A stretch of DNA of 64,000 nucleotides from CAVVKW01 sp963749035 (GTDB lineage: Bacteria; Verrucomicrobiota; Verrucomicrobiia; Chthoniobacterales; JAATET01): the NCBI GenBank assembly GCA_963749035.1, contig CAVVKW010000004.1, positions 868,001 through 932,000 of the forward strand, read 5' to 3'. The notes under the pieces were generated by a model, which worked only from the letters and a program-made list of their open reading frames with translations, was not told the DNA's origin and ran no database searches. Shown piece after piece: positions 7,157-15,699 of this stretch; position 1 is the stretch's first letter; the number at the start of each line of letters is the position of its first letter. A program made the position numbers and the translations under genes.

Positions 7157-8638
7157 CTACCGCCCTTTACCAAAGGACATGACGTGCAACGTTTTCAGAA
7201 TGACCGCCGCGTCGAGATTGAGGGAAAAGTTTCGGATGTAATAGAGGTCAAACATCAGCTTCTCGATCGTGTCTTCGACGCAGGCTCCGTAAGGGTAGTT
7301 CACCTGAGCCCACCCGGTGATCCCCGGTTTGACCAGATGGCGGAAGTGGTAGTGTGGAATAATCTTTTCGTATTCCTCCACGCACCGAATCCACTCGGCC
7401 CGAGGCCCGATCAAGCTCATGTCTCCTCGGAGAACATTCAGGAGCTGCGGTAATTCATCGAGCCGCGTCCGGCGGAGAAACGCTCCAACCCGGGTAATGC
7501 GCGGGTCACGCTCGGCCGTATACATTTCCTTCGTCTCGCTGCCGACCGACATGGTCCGAAACTTCAGGATGGAAAAAGGCCGCCGATGCTGACCAATCCG
7601 GGTCTGCCGAAACAACGCTGGGCCCTTGCTGTCGAGCCGCACCGCCAGCGCGATCAAAACCAGTAGCGGAGAAAGGATCACGCACGCTATGGCTGCAACG
7701 ATCAAGTCAGCGGAACGTTTCACCGCGGCGAAGACCGAGTGCTTCACCAGGTGAAAACCTGCCTGCAACGGCCAGGTCGGCGTTAACAAGTGGGCCGGCA
7801 TCTTCTCCCAGTAGGTCTCGTAGAAGGCGAGGATCGAATACACGGGCATGTCCTGAAAATGGACAGTTGCCAGCACGCCCAGGATCTCCTGACTGAGGCT
7901 TTCGCTGTCCGCTGCCACGACGACCGCTTCGAAGTCATTTTCAGGGTGGGCGGAGAGCAAGTGTGCGAGGTCTTCGACGGTGGCTTCAAAACAAGGAGTT
8001 CCCTCGCCGTCCACTGGCTTACCAAGTAGCGCCGTATCCGTTGCGACCAAAAGTAGATTGTGCGTTAGGCCACTCGACGCGTAGGCTGAATAAAATTTGT
8101 GATTCAGCTTGTCGTCAGCGATCACGAGTAGCCGACGGGTCGGCCGGAACCGCCCCTGCGCGAACCACGCTGCTCGCCGTTGGGCGAGAGAGAGAATCGC
8201 GAACGCCGCACAGCTCCCGGTCATTACGCCACGACTCGAAGCAATCTCTCCGCCGAACGTGACCACCACGTAAACTCCGAAGGCAGCGAGAAGGTAACCG
8301 CCGGCACATGCGATCAGATGCTCCGTTGTGTATTTGAGTGAGACCATGTCGGCGCGCGGGTTGTAGCCCCGCACGAGACCTAACGCCGCGATCAGGACAA
8401 CCAGCGGAAGGAGGAGGTCAACCACTCCAAATTGATTCATTCCGCCCACCAGCACGGTTAGACCGAAGTAAGCGGCAAACCAGATCGCAACGTCCCCACC
8501 GAACAGTGAAACTGCAAAGAGCCACGGTCGCCGCGTGCGCCGCCGCGCCGCCGGGACCGTTGCGTCAATCGTTCCGAAACCCCCGCCAAGCGCACGATCC
8601 GCGCCGGCATCAATCGCGTTCGTATGGCTGAAGTTCAT
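7157..8638 (-). CDS. Polyprenyl-phosphate sugar-1-phosphate transferase (EPS initiating enzyme)
   Basis: This enzyme is predicted to start EPS repeat units by moving a hexose-1-phosphate from a UDP-sugar to undecaprenyl phosphate in the inner membrane. The N-terminal half has four or five membrane segments and a soluble Rossmann-like domain (LLVIADDKLNHKFYSAYASS). The C-terminal catalytic domain has KRSADLIVAAIACVILSPLL with its membrane hairpin, the basic FSILKFRTMSVGSE, TRLDELPQLLNVLRGDMSLI followed by GPR, and KPGITGWAQVNY. The first possible start is a GTG at 8665, but the ATG at 8638 has a better upstream purine stretch (GTGGAAATTACG) and is used here (493 residues). A palindrome shared with the regulator gene lies about 100 bp upstream. 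WcaJ-type glucose-1-P specificity is likely but unproven. Confidence 0.9.
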   Translation of the reverse strand: MNFSHTNAIDAGADRALGGGFGTIDATVPAARRRTRRPWLFAVSLFGGDVAIWFAAYFGLTVLVGGMNQFGVVDLLLPLVVLIAALGLVRGYNPRADMVSLKYTTEHLIACAGGYLLAAFGVYVVVTFGGEIASSRGVMTGSCAAFAILSLAQRRAAWFAQGRFRPTRRLLVIADDKLNHKFYSAYASSGLTHNLLLVATDTALLGKPVDGEGTPCFEATVEDLAHLLSAHPENDFEAVVVAADSESLSQEILGVLATVHFQDMPVYSILAFYETYWEKMPAHLLTPTWPLQAGFHLVKHSVFAAVKRSADLIVAAIACVILSPLLVLIALAVRLDSKGPALFRQTRIGQHRRPFSILKFRTMSVGSETKEMYTAERDPRITRVGAFLRRTRLDELPQLLNVLRGDMSLIGPRAEWIRCVEEYEKIIPHYHFRHLVKPGITGWAQVNYPYGACVEDTIEKLMFDLYYIRNFSLNLDAAVILKTLHVMSFGKGR

Positions 8639-8728
8639 CGTAATTTCCACTTTCTCCGTCAGCACGGCATCCGACTATCTCGTCCGCGACTGACGAGTTG
8701 AATGCTGAAGCGCCGTCAGAAAACCGTC

Positions 8729-8750
8729 TACGGGGGCAACCCCTATTTTG
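8729..8750. promoter_or_regulatory. Palindromic operator candidate upstream of the EPS sugar transferase
   Basis: TACGGGGGCAACCCCTATTTTG has inverted GGGG/CCCC arms (8733-8736 and 8740-8743) around a 3-nt centre. It matches 15 of 19 positions of the palindrome at 11783-11801 upstream of the NarL-type regulator. It lies in the 153-bp gap between the kinase and the sugar transferase, about 100 bp before the latter's ATG. It is probably a binding site for that regulator. Confidence 0.55.
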
Positions 8751-8818
8751 GCGCTTCCGACCCTGCTCTGATAAACTTCTGACGCTCTCGTTCGCCTGGG
8801 AAGTTCGCCGTCCGGGAC

Positions 8819-11011
8819 TTACGACTCGGTGGGGTCGAGCGTTAGAAGCACTTCCGTGCCGCCTGCCTTCGCCGCCCGAAACAGAAGCCGTCCACCGCAC
8901 GACCGGGCGCGCGCCCGCATGCTTCGAAGCCCGACCCCAGGTGAATCGTCGGATTCTGCGGACTCAATCCCCTGGCCATCATCATGAATCCTCAAGCGGA
9001 GTGATCCTTCGTCGTCATCGCCGACTTCCACTCGAATTCGCGCAGGCCGCCCGTGCCGAACCGCGTTTAGAATCGCTTCTTGAACGACGAGGTAGAGCTG
9101 GAGAGCGACGAAATCACGCTCCAGCGGGACTGATCCGGTCAGAACGAGATCGCAATGAACCTTGAATCCAGCCGCACAAGCTTCGGTCAATCGAACCAGA
9201 GATCCAACGAAGTTTTCCGTCGTGACATCCTCGGGAACGAGCCCTCGGGTGATGCCGCGGATCCGAGCGTGCGTATCTCGAACCGTGGCGAGCATCCGGG
9301 CCATATCCGCTCTCAAATCGGCAGGATACGATTCGTCGCCGGCGATACGATTTGCATCCATCGCCAGCGAAGTTAGCAGCTGCCCCACTCCGTCGTGCAT
9401 GTAATAGCCTAGCCGACGCCGCTCGTCCAGTGCGGCGATCGACAAAGCGTGCTCGGCGTCCTCACGCTGAGCTTCCTGCACTTTCGTTTCAGTGATGTCG
9501 AGATTGCAGCCGACCATCCGTAGAGGCGCGCCGTCTTCGTCCCAGTCGACCACCGCCCCGGTGCACACGACCCAAATCAAATCTCCATTCATGCGCCGGC
9601 ACCGAAACTCGAGTCCAAACCGGACCTCTCCCCGACTTTCAATGTGTCGACGGTAGGATTCTCGCACCCGCGGCAAATCCTCGGGCACTACGACATCTCG
9701 CCAGCTTTCCGGTCGATTCGCCATCTCGTGGTCCGCGTATCCCAACATCTCCTTGAACATCGGGCTCAGATACTCGTAGCCATCCGCGATCCACCAATCC
9801 CAGTAGCCCGCCCGGGAATGTTCGAGGACTGCTTCGAACGACCTCTTTCGTTCGCGCAACTCCCACGCCATTCGATAGTCCTCGGTCACGTCCCGCAAAA
9901 TGCAGATCGTCTTCTGCTCTTCTGGAATCGGGATCGCCCGCCAGGAAAATCGTCGATATCCCCCGCCCTTTCGGGCAAGCCGATTGACGTAGTCGGTGAC
10001 CTCTTCACCGCGATCAAGCTGTCCGCGGACGACCTTTGCCTGGTCGTGGTCGTCCGGATGCACGAGATCGGTCCATGCCATTTGCGACAGTTCTTCAATC
10101 GACCACCCGAGACAGCGATACCACGCTGGATTGACTTGAAGAAAAACGCCGTCACGTCCCTTCACGCCGAGCAAGTCCTGACTTGAGGAAAACAGGAGAT
10201 CACGCTCGGCCTGCTGCTTCCGTCTGGAGGTGATGTCCTGCGCAGTCCCGATGATGCGCTTTGACCCGCCGATCTCACATTCCACTTCCGCAATTAGCCG
10301 GATCCAGCGCCGCCCTCCCTTCCGCGGAAGAAAATCGACTTCGTGTTCGATTGGCTCTCCGTTCACCAGCAGCGCTTCCAATTTTTCGGCGAACCCACCG
10401 CGCAGCTGCTCGCGATACAACAAGAGGAAAGTTTTCAGCGAGAGATCGAAATTACGTGGCAATCCGTGAATCCGATACATTTCGGCTGTCCACGTAATGG
10501 TGCCCGTCGGCGGATCTAGCGTCCAGCCTCCCGTGCGACTAATTCGGGTCGTTTGCGCCAGCATCGTCTCGGCATCCTTTAAATGTCGGCGAGCATCAAT
10601 CTCGGCCGTCCGATCAATTCCAATTCCGGATAGTGCCACCACCTTCCCGTCGCGTCGTTCGCTGACTCCCCCGTGGAATTCAATCTGAACGACGCGCCCA
10701 CTACGGTGGATACACCCGATTGTCACGCAGTAGGGCACGCCCTCGCGGACACATCGACTGACCGCACTCTCCAATAGTTCCCAGTCTGGCGTCTCCATCA
10801 GAGAGGTGTGATTCCTCCACGTTGGCGGCGACTCATTCTCGTTGTACCCAAGCATCCGCTTGAGCCACGGCGACCAAACAACGATATCCTTCTCGACATC
10901 CAACGCCCATGTGGCCATCTGCGGCAAATGGGCCAACAAGTCTCTCTGATCGAACGATATCTCGCCCGACTTAGCGGGCGAAGGTCGCGAAAGTTTCACA
11001 ACAGATCCCAT
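8819..11011 (-). CDS. Soluble multi-PAS sensor histidine kinase (NarX/HisKA_3 type)
   Basis: The product (730 residues from the ATG at 11011) has about four PAS domains in series (approximately 20-135, 150-260, 265-385 and 395-510), then a HisKA_3 dimerisation helix with the phospho-acceptor in RRLGYYMHDGVGQLLTSLAM, and a C-terminal ATPase domain with VVQEAILNAVRHG (N box), IHDDGQGI and PGVGLRSMRARARSCGGRL (G boxes). There is no transmembrane segment or signal peptide, so the signal is intracellular or reaches the PAS pockets by diffusion. The gene follows the NarL-type regulator and probably phosphorylates it. An upstream start at 11104 would overlap the regulator by 64 bp; I prefer 11011, preceded by AGAGGTG. 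The ligand is unknown. Confidence 0.88.
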   Translation of the reverse strand: MGSVVKLSRPSPAKSGEISFDQRDLLAHLPQMATWALDVEKDIVVWSPWLKRMLGYNENESPPTWRNHTSLMETPDWELLESAVSRCVREGVPYCVTIGCIHRSGRVVQIEFHGGVSERRDGKVVALSGIGIDRTAEIDARRHLKDAETMLAQTTRISRTGGWTLDPPTGTITWTAEMYRIHGLPRNFDLSLKTFLLLYREQLRGGFAEKLEALLVNGEPIEHEVDFLPRKGGRRWIRLIAEVECEIGGSKRIIGTAQDITSRRKQQAERDLLFSSSQDLLGVKGRDGVFLQVNPAWYRCLGWSIEELSQMAWTDLVHPDDHDQAKVVRGQLDRGEEVTDYVNRLARKGGGYRRFSWRAIPIPEEQKTICILRDVTEDYRMAWELRERKRSFEAVLEHSRAGYWDWWIADGYEYLSPMFKEMLGYADHEMANRPESWRDVVVPEDLPRVRESYRRHIESRGEVRFGLEFRCRRMNGDLIWVVCTGAVVDWDEDGAPLRMVGCNLDITETKVQEAQREDAEHALSIAALDERRRLGYYMHDGVGQLLTSLAMDANRIAGDESYPADLRADMARMLATVRDTHARIRGITRGLVPEDVTTENFVGSLVRLTEACAAGFKVHCDLVLTGSVPLERDFVALQLYLVVQEAILNAVRHGRPARIRVEVGDDDEGSLRLRIHDDGQGIESAESDDSPGVGLRSMRARARSCGGRLLFRAAKAGGTEVLLTLDPTES

Positions 11012-11040
11012 CACCTCTTTAGAGAGTAACGAACAAGTCC

Positions 11041-11760
11041 CTACAACTCGACACTGCTTACCCCGCCCCGCGAGCGCCACACGTAGACGGCGGCTTCGGC
11101 ACACAAAATATTACCGCTTTCGATCCCGAGCTTACGCTTAATATTTTCCCGATGCTTCTCAACGGTCTTGACGCTGATAAAAAGATCTTCCGCGATTGAT
11201 CGCGTCGTGCGCCCCATCCCGACTTTTCGGAATACGGAAAGCTCGCGGTCAGTCAGAAGCTCGACGCCAAACCGCTCGGACTCGGGAGACCGACCGAGGT
11301 GGGACTGTCTTACAGCTGGACTAAGATACGTCTCGCCTTTCATGACGGTCCGAATCGCCATCAGCAGTTGATCGTCGACGTTGTCCTTCATCACATAACC
11401 CGAAGCGCCTGACGTCAAAGCCCGACCGGCAAAGTCCAACTCATCGAGCATCGAAAAAACGAGAACCGGAAGAGATTTGTGCATCGCCCTCACGGACTTC
11501 AGCACGCTGAGGCCGTCGGCGTTTCCTAGTCCAAGGTCCAACAAAAGAAGCGATGGGCGGACGGCACCCAAGGTTTCCATCAGGTCCCTGGCATTGGAAA
11601 TCGTCGCGATAACTTCGAGATCCTTTTCAGCGTTGATGAGCTGACTGAGGCCCCGCAGGATGACCGGATGATCGTCAGCGACGACTACGTATTCCCGAAC
11701 GGACTCATCCCGCCGACCCGCTTTCCGACTCTTGTTCGATTTCTCCAAGGGAGAATACAT
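11041..11760 (-). CDS. NarL/FixJ-family response regulator
   Basis: The 239-residue protein has an N-terminal receiver domain: VVVADDHPVILRGL gives the acidic pocket, the phospho-acceptor is Asp75 in LLLLDLGLGNADGL, and the conserved Lys is in SGYVMKDNVDD. A LuxR-type helix-turn-helix follows at about residues 168-225 (LTDRELSVFRKVGMGRTTRS, then IAEDLFISVKTVEKHRENIK). It is the first gene of the two-component unit; the kinase gene begins 29 bp beyond its stop. A 7-bp perfect palindrome with a 3-nt centre lies 24-40 bp before its start, and a near-identical one lies before the EPS sugar transferase, so autoregulation and control of polysaccharide initiation are likely. That link is inference. 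Confidence 0.92.
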   Translation of the reverse strand: MYSPLEKSNKSRKAGRRDESVREYVVVADDHPVILRGLSQLINAEKDLEVIATISNARDLMETLGAVRPSLLLLDLGLGNADGLSVLKSVRAMHKSLPVLVFSMLDELDFAGRALTSGASGYVMKDNVDDQLLMAIRTVMKGETYLSPAVRQSHLGRSPESERFGVELLTDRELSVFRKVGMGRTTRSIAEDLFISVKTVEKHRENIKRKLGIESGNILCAEAAVYVWRSRGGVSSVEL

Positions 11761-11782
11761 CGCAGAAATCCTGCGCTCTCGC

Positions 11783-11805
11783 TATAGGGGCTCCCCCTAT
11801 TCTTG
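11783..11805. promoter_or_regulatory. Palindromic operator candidate upstream of the NarL-type regulator
   Basis: ATAGGGG (11784-11790), CTC, CCCCTAT (11794-11800) is a perfect 7-bp inverted repeat, followed by TCTTG. It lies immediately upstream of the regulator gene, and its core GGGGCnnCCCCTATT recurs at 8733-8747. A further CCCCTA half-site is at 11813-11818. The remaining 380 bp or so to 12199 contain no gene I can support, only possible decayed coding traces. Confidence 0.55.
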
Positions 11806-12199
11806 TAACACGCCCCTACCTTAACGCTTGCCAGGGAAGTAAAACGTGCATCGTTCGTCATCGAGTCGTTCTGAAAAATAATTTCGATCCGGAGTTTAGA
11901 ATATTCGGCCGGATTTCATCAGTAAGCTTCCCGGCAGGTCGCCGGAGCACCGGCTTCGATAATCTCAAGCCATACGCGCCGAACTCCTTTCGCGGCAGGT
12001 GGAATCAATGGATAGACTGTTCCGACAACTCAGCGTCTGTCGGTTGGCGTTCTGATAACAACGCGACTTTTGCAATCCCAGCGGCCTCCGCGACTTCCTG
12101 AAGCCTCTTGGTGCCACGACTCATCCGAAGCGTGTTTTGCTGTCGCCTGGACGATCTCATTGGCCGCCCCGGGGATGTCCCAGAAATCGTTGAAATTGA

Positions 12200-13372
12200 G
12201 CGGGGAAAGGAGTGGGGTTTATGGGGTTGGTTGCGGCTTTGGGCAAGTGGGTACTTCAGAAAACGAAGGCGATTGGAGCGAGGACTCGGAGCGTAGCGTA
12301 GAGGCCGCAGCGGAGATCGGCTCCGTTTCCGAGCGCGCCAACGCCTTCTGGAGTTCTGGCAGATTCTCGGCGTGGCGAATACGGCGAAAGCCGTTTTCCG
12401 CCCACAGCAGCCCGGAGGCCGACCAGCGTTCGATCATGTCACCTCGCACATCCCAGCGTTTGACATTGACGGTGGCTTCGCGCCAGTTGCGGATGACGTT
12501 TTCAATCGCGTTGGTGTTGAGCAAGGTGACGTTGAGCGTGGCGGGCACTTCCAGGCGATGCAGGGTCAGTGCCTCGTCCCGTCGCTCGGCCAACAACAGG
12601 GCCTCGGCACCACTGCGCTCGGCAACAAACTCCCGCAGATCTCCGAACGCTTCTTCGCCTGCGGCCATTCCTTGAGCCTGGCGCAGACGCCCAAAGAGGC
12701 ACTGGCTCTCAGCCCGATCCCGTTGTCGAAGTCGGTCCGCGATGTTGCGTTCAAGGTGGATCAGGCAGACCTGCTGGCGGGCGCTGGGCCAGACGCGGCT
12801 CACGGCTCCTTTGATGGCCGCGGAACCGTCTCGCACCACCAGGAGGCTTCTTGCCGCTGGAATGCACTCCGCGCCTTTCCAGGCTGCCAATAAGCCGTTC
12901 CACGCTCTCACGGCTCTCCGAACTGCCCACTTCGAAGTCGAGGACTTGCTTGCGTCCCGAGGCTTCAATCCCCAACGCGATCACCACGCAGTTCTCGCCG
13001 CCGATGAAGACCCCATCGATCATCACCGACAACCAGTCCGTTCCCTTCAAGTCGCGGTCCCGGACCATCGCCGGTTGCTCCCGACTTTTTTTCTCCCACA
13101 TTCGCGAGATCGCGCTCTTGCTGATGTCATCCTTTTTGACTCGGCCTAGTCCTCGACATGACGCACCCGGGGTCGCATCACGCTTTCCTTCCCTCCGTCC
13201 AGTTACACGCTCCCCTGCTCCGAGCCGCCCCGTCGATACTTACCCTTCGCCTTCGGGTGATACTTCCTGCCGCAAAGGCTTTCCACCTCGCTGCTCATCA
13301 TTTCCCACAACGCCGCTCGAACCGAACTTCGCATCAGTTCGTTAAATACTTCGCTGGCTTCTCTTTCTCCGC
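12200..13372 (-). mobile_element. Decayed IS256/Mutator-family insertion sequence
   Basis: About 1.17 kb holding remnants of a Mutator-type transposase on the minus strand. Plausible terminal inverted repeats are GCGGGGAAAG at 12200-12209 (plus strand) and GCGGAGAAAG, read on the minus strand, at 13372-13363; they match at 9 of 10 positions. The element is shorter than typical family members because an internal segment appears to be missing near 13140. No target-site duplication is evident, consistent with an old insertion. The ends are inferred from this weak repeat and from where transposase similarity stops. Confidence 0.6.
12219..13365 (-). pseudogene. IS256/Mutator-family transposase, multiply disrupted
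   Basis: Reading the minus strand, the N-terminal part is visible as VFNELMRSSVRAALWEMMSS and KGKYRRGGSEQGSV, then an in-frame TAA, then LDGGKESVMRPRVRHVED followed by an in-frame TAG near 13148. A frameshift and an apparent loss of about 45 residues lead to DISKSAISRMWEKKSREQ and the catalytic core DLKGTDWLSVMIDGVFIGGE. Another frameshift near 12860-12900 continues as LLVVRDGSAAIKGAVSRVWP, QVCLIHLERNIADRLRQRDR and NVTLLNTNAIENVIRNWREA, the Mutator signature region. The frame ends at the TAA at 12219-12221. With two nonsense codons, two frameshifts and a deletion, it cannot make active transposase. Confidence 0.85.
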
Positions 13373-13617
13373 CTTGCAGATCGTCGGGCAGCCCCAAAAC
13401 CCGATCCACTCGCTTCGCCAGCACTGCGTTCGACGGCTCGCTCGTGAACTTCCAAGCTACGAAGGCGGCCCCAACGCTGATCGCAACGATCGCACCGACG
13501 ATTACGCCAATCAGGACGGCAGGGAAGTCGCAATGACGAAGAGCAGCAAAACGAGGACCGTCAGAAAGTAGCCAACACCCAGCAAGGGCAGTGAATGAAC
13601 CCGCCACCGCCGCGCCA
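13373..13617 (-). pseudogene. 5' fragment of a membrane-protein gene truncated by the IS remnant
   Basis: From an ATG at 13617 the minus strand encodes MARRWRVHSLPLLGVGYFLT and VLVLLLFVIATSLPS before a TGA. The next frame carries on with a second hydrophobic segment (VLIGVIVGAIVAISVGAAFV) and then NAVLAKRVDRVLGLPDDLQG, where transposase similarity begins. Two membrane helices followed by a helical segment of the type RRxDRxLGLxDxL suggest the start of a larger membrane protein, broken by a frameshift and by the IS insertion. The family was not identified. Possible continuation traces (FWDIPGAANEIVQATAKHAS and EVAEAAGIAKVALLSE) lie on the minus strand at about 12070-12190. Confidence 0.35.
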
Positions 13618-13723
13618 TCTTATCCCGCGCGGGGATGGGTGGCTTCATGGGTGGCAACTCTCAGTTCCGATGATTTTCGGTCAAGCGGCGGATCCCGAAC
13701 CGCGTCCAATTTGCGCTCTCCGC

Positions 13724-14119
13724 TCAGCGGGCGACCAAATTCCCGCCGACGGCAAACCCCGCCGCAACCGCGATCAAACACACCGTGACGGACCCGATTA
13801 CGTTCGCCGCGGCACCCAGCCACTGGCCATCTTGCACAAGCGCAAGGGTCTGCAGACTGAACGTCGAGAACGTCGTGAAGCCGCCGCAGATTCCGGTCAT
13901 CAAAAACGCTCGTGCCGTCGGCTGCGAAAAAAAGCGTCCACCCTCAGACACCGCCAAAGCTGCGAGGATTCCGATCAGCAACGAGCCGACCGCGTTCACG
14001 AGAAAGGTCCCCCAGGGAAACCCGGCCCCCACCCGCTGCACCATCCATTCGGAAATCCCGAACCGAACCACGCTCCCGAGTGCTCCGCCGAGCGCGACCC
14101 AGAAATAGGCCGCACTCAC
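13724..14119 (-). CDS. crcB: Fluoride channel/exporter CrcB (Fluc)
   Basis: The 131-residue protein has four membrane segments and the Fluc signature elements: GGALGSVVRFGISEW near the N-terminus, GTFLVNAVGSLLIGIL with the pore-lining Asn, and GICGGFTTFSTFSLQTL with the phenylalanine and TTFSTF motif that line the fluoride path. Members work as dual-topology dimers exporting fluoride across the inner membrane. Length and order match the single-gene form of the family. It lies 25 bp beyond the cyclophilin gene on the same strand and may be the last gene of that unit. No fluoride riboswitch fits in the short gap upstream. Confidence 0.93.
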   Translation of the reverse strand: MSAAYFWVALGGALGSVVRFGISEWMVQRVGAGFPWGTFLVNAVGSLLIGILAALAVSEGGRFFSQPTARAFLMTGICGGFTTFSTFSLQTLALVQDGQWLGAAANVIGSVTVCLIAVAAGFAVGGNLVAR

Positions 14120-14144
14120 CGGAGAAACTCGGAACTCGCAATCG

Positions 14145-14717
14145 CTATTTCAGCGCTTTGTTCCACTCAGCGATCCGATCCGCTTTTGCCTCGAAGAGCG
14201 CGTCGGTCGATCCCTTGACTTCGATCGTCGTGATCGTATCGCCTTGTTTGACTTTGTTGACGACGTCCTGACCCGAAGTCACCTCACCGAAGACGGTGTG
14301 TTTGCCGTCGAGGTGCGGCGTGGGAACGTGGGTGATAAAAAACTGACTCCCGTTCGTTCTCGGACCGCGATTCGCCATCGAAAGAACGCCCGGCTTGTCG
14401 TGCTTGAGCGATGGATCAAACTCGTCCTCGAACTGGTATCCCGGACCGCCGGAACCGGTCCCGGTCGGATCGCCGCCTTGGACCATGAAATCTGCGATCA
14501 CGCGGTGAAACTTGATTCCGTCGTAGTAGCCGCTCTTAGCGAGGTTCAGAAAATTGGCAACCGTCACCGGCGCTTTCGAAGGGAACAACGTCAGATCGAT
14601 GTCGCCGGCGGATGTCTTCATTACAATGTCGATGTCTTCCATGGAGGACACGTTATCGGCCGCGAAAAGCGGCGTCACACCAATTACGGCAAGGAGGGAG
14701 AAAAGAATCAATTTCAT
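14145..14717 (-). CDS. Exported cyclophilin-type peptidyl-prolyl isomerase
   Basis: The enzyme catalyses cis-trans isomerisation of proline peptide bonds and helps fold exported proteins. From the ATG at 14717 the product (190 residues) begins with a signal peptide (MKLILFSLLAVIGVTPLFAA, likely cut after LFA). The cyclophilin domain then shows KFHRVIADFMVQGGDPTGTG with catalytic Arg and Phe-Met-Gln, GVLSMANRGPRTNGSQFFIT and HLDGKHTVFGEVTSGQDVV. A longer frame back to 14768 would add an unnatural N-terminus and overlap ribF, so the shorter start is preferred. Periplasmic location is inferred from the signal peptide; the gene follows ribF by 34 bp. Confidence 0.93.
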   Translation of the reverse strand: MKLILFSLLAVIGVTPLFAADNVSSMEDIDIVMKTSAGDIDLTLFPSKAPVTVANFLNLAKSGYYDGIKFHRVIADFMVQGGDPTGTGSGGPGYQFEDEFDPSLKHDKPGVLSMANRGPRTNGSQFFITHVPTPHLDGKHTVFGEVTSGQDVVNKVKQGDTITTIEVKGSTDALFEAKADRIAEWNKALK

Positions 14718-14751
14718 CGCCGTCACCCATCGCCCGGCACCCTCCATCCCG

Positions 14752-15699
14752 TCAAGCCTGCGGGTCAAAATCCGCGTGACTCACCGCACGCGCCGCCTCC
14801 ACGTCACGGGCGATCTGCTCTTTCAATACCTCAACGCTCTCGAACCTTTGCTCGCCCCGCAGGTAGGCAACGAAGGTCACCTCGACGTCCTGTCCGTAGA
14901 TGTCTTCCCCAAAATCGAAAAGGTGCACTTCGAGCGACCGCTCCGCCCTTCCTTCGGTGACCGTCGGACGATACCCGATGTTCGCGACCCCCGCGTGCTC
15001 CCGTTCCCCGACCCGGCAGCGGACCGCGTAAACCCCGTCGGGCGGAAATTGTTCGTTGTGAGCACGCAGATTGGCGGTCGGGAATCCGATCGTGCGCCCG
15101 AGCTGTCGCCCGCGTTCAACCGTTCCGAGGATCGTGAAGTCCCGCCCAAGGCAGCGTCGCGCCGTCGCGAAGTCACCGCTCTCGACGGCCCTCCGGATTC
15201 GAGTGCTGCTCACCGTTTCTCCGTCCGCTTCGATCGGCAGCTGAGCTTTGACTCGGAAACCTAATCGCTCACCCATTTCTCGGAGCAACCCGACCGTTCC
15301 GCTCCGGCCCCTGCCGAACGTCCATCCTTCGCCGACGGAGATTTGCTTCAGCGGATCGCACGCTCCGTCCAGTGCCTCGACAAACTGCCCCGGGTCCTGC
15401 GCCGCAAACGCCGCGTCGAAGTTAACGATAAGCAACGTCTCGACCCCGAGATCCTCGAGCAACGCCGCTTTGTGCGCGGTCGAGGTCAGTAAACGCGGCG
15501 CTTTGTCGGGCCGCACAACCCGAGCGGGATGCGGATCGAACGTCAGGACAACCGCCGAACCTTCCAGCTTCACAGCGTCCGACAGCGCTTCGCTGATGAC
15601 CGATTGGTGACCGAGATGAACTCCGTCAAAAACACCGAGACAGAGAACGACCGGACCACGGACCCCGCGCAGCTCCCCGATGGTCCGAATGGTCCGCAT
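14752..15699 (-). CDS. ribF: Bifunctional riboflavin kinase/FAD synthetase RibF
   Basis: RibF phosphorylates riboflavin to FMN and adenylylates FMN to FAD. The N-terminal adenylyltransferase domain shows VLCLGVFDGVHLGHQSVI with the HxGH nucleotidyl-transfer motif, LTFDPHPARVV and the ISSTRIR-like SSTRIRRAVESG. The C-terminal kinase domain has TILGTVERGRQLGRTIGFPT, the ATP/Mg site, then ANL, GVYAVRC and EVHLFDFGEDIYGQDVEVTF. Length (315 residues) is normal. An alternative GTG at 15702 is one codon longer and overlaps the truB stop. The gene is last in the nusA-to-ribF run. Assignment is firm. Confidence 0.95.
   Translation of the reverse strand: MRTIRTIGELRGVRGPVVLCLGVFDGVHLGHQSVISEALSDAVKLEGSAVVLTFDPHPARVVRPDKAPRLLTSTAHKAALLEDLGVETLLIVNFDAAFAAQDPGQFVEALDGACDPLKQISVGEGWTFGRGRSGTVGLLREMGERLGFRVKAQLPIEADGETVSSTRIRRAVESGDFATARRCLGRDFTILGTVERGRQLGRTIGFPTANLRAHNEQFPPDGVYAVRCRVGEREHAGVANIGYRPTVTEGRAERSLEVHLFDFGEDIYGQDVEVTFVAYLRGEQRFESVEVLKEQIARDVEAARAVSHADFDPQA

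Noticed and set aside
12070..12893. Plus-strand open frames across the transposase remnant
   Set aside because: They are antisense to identifiable Mutator transposase segments on the minus strand.
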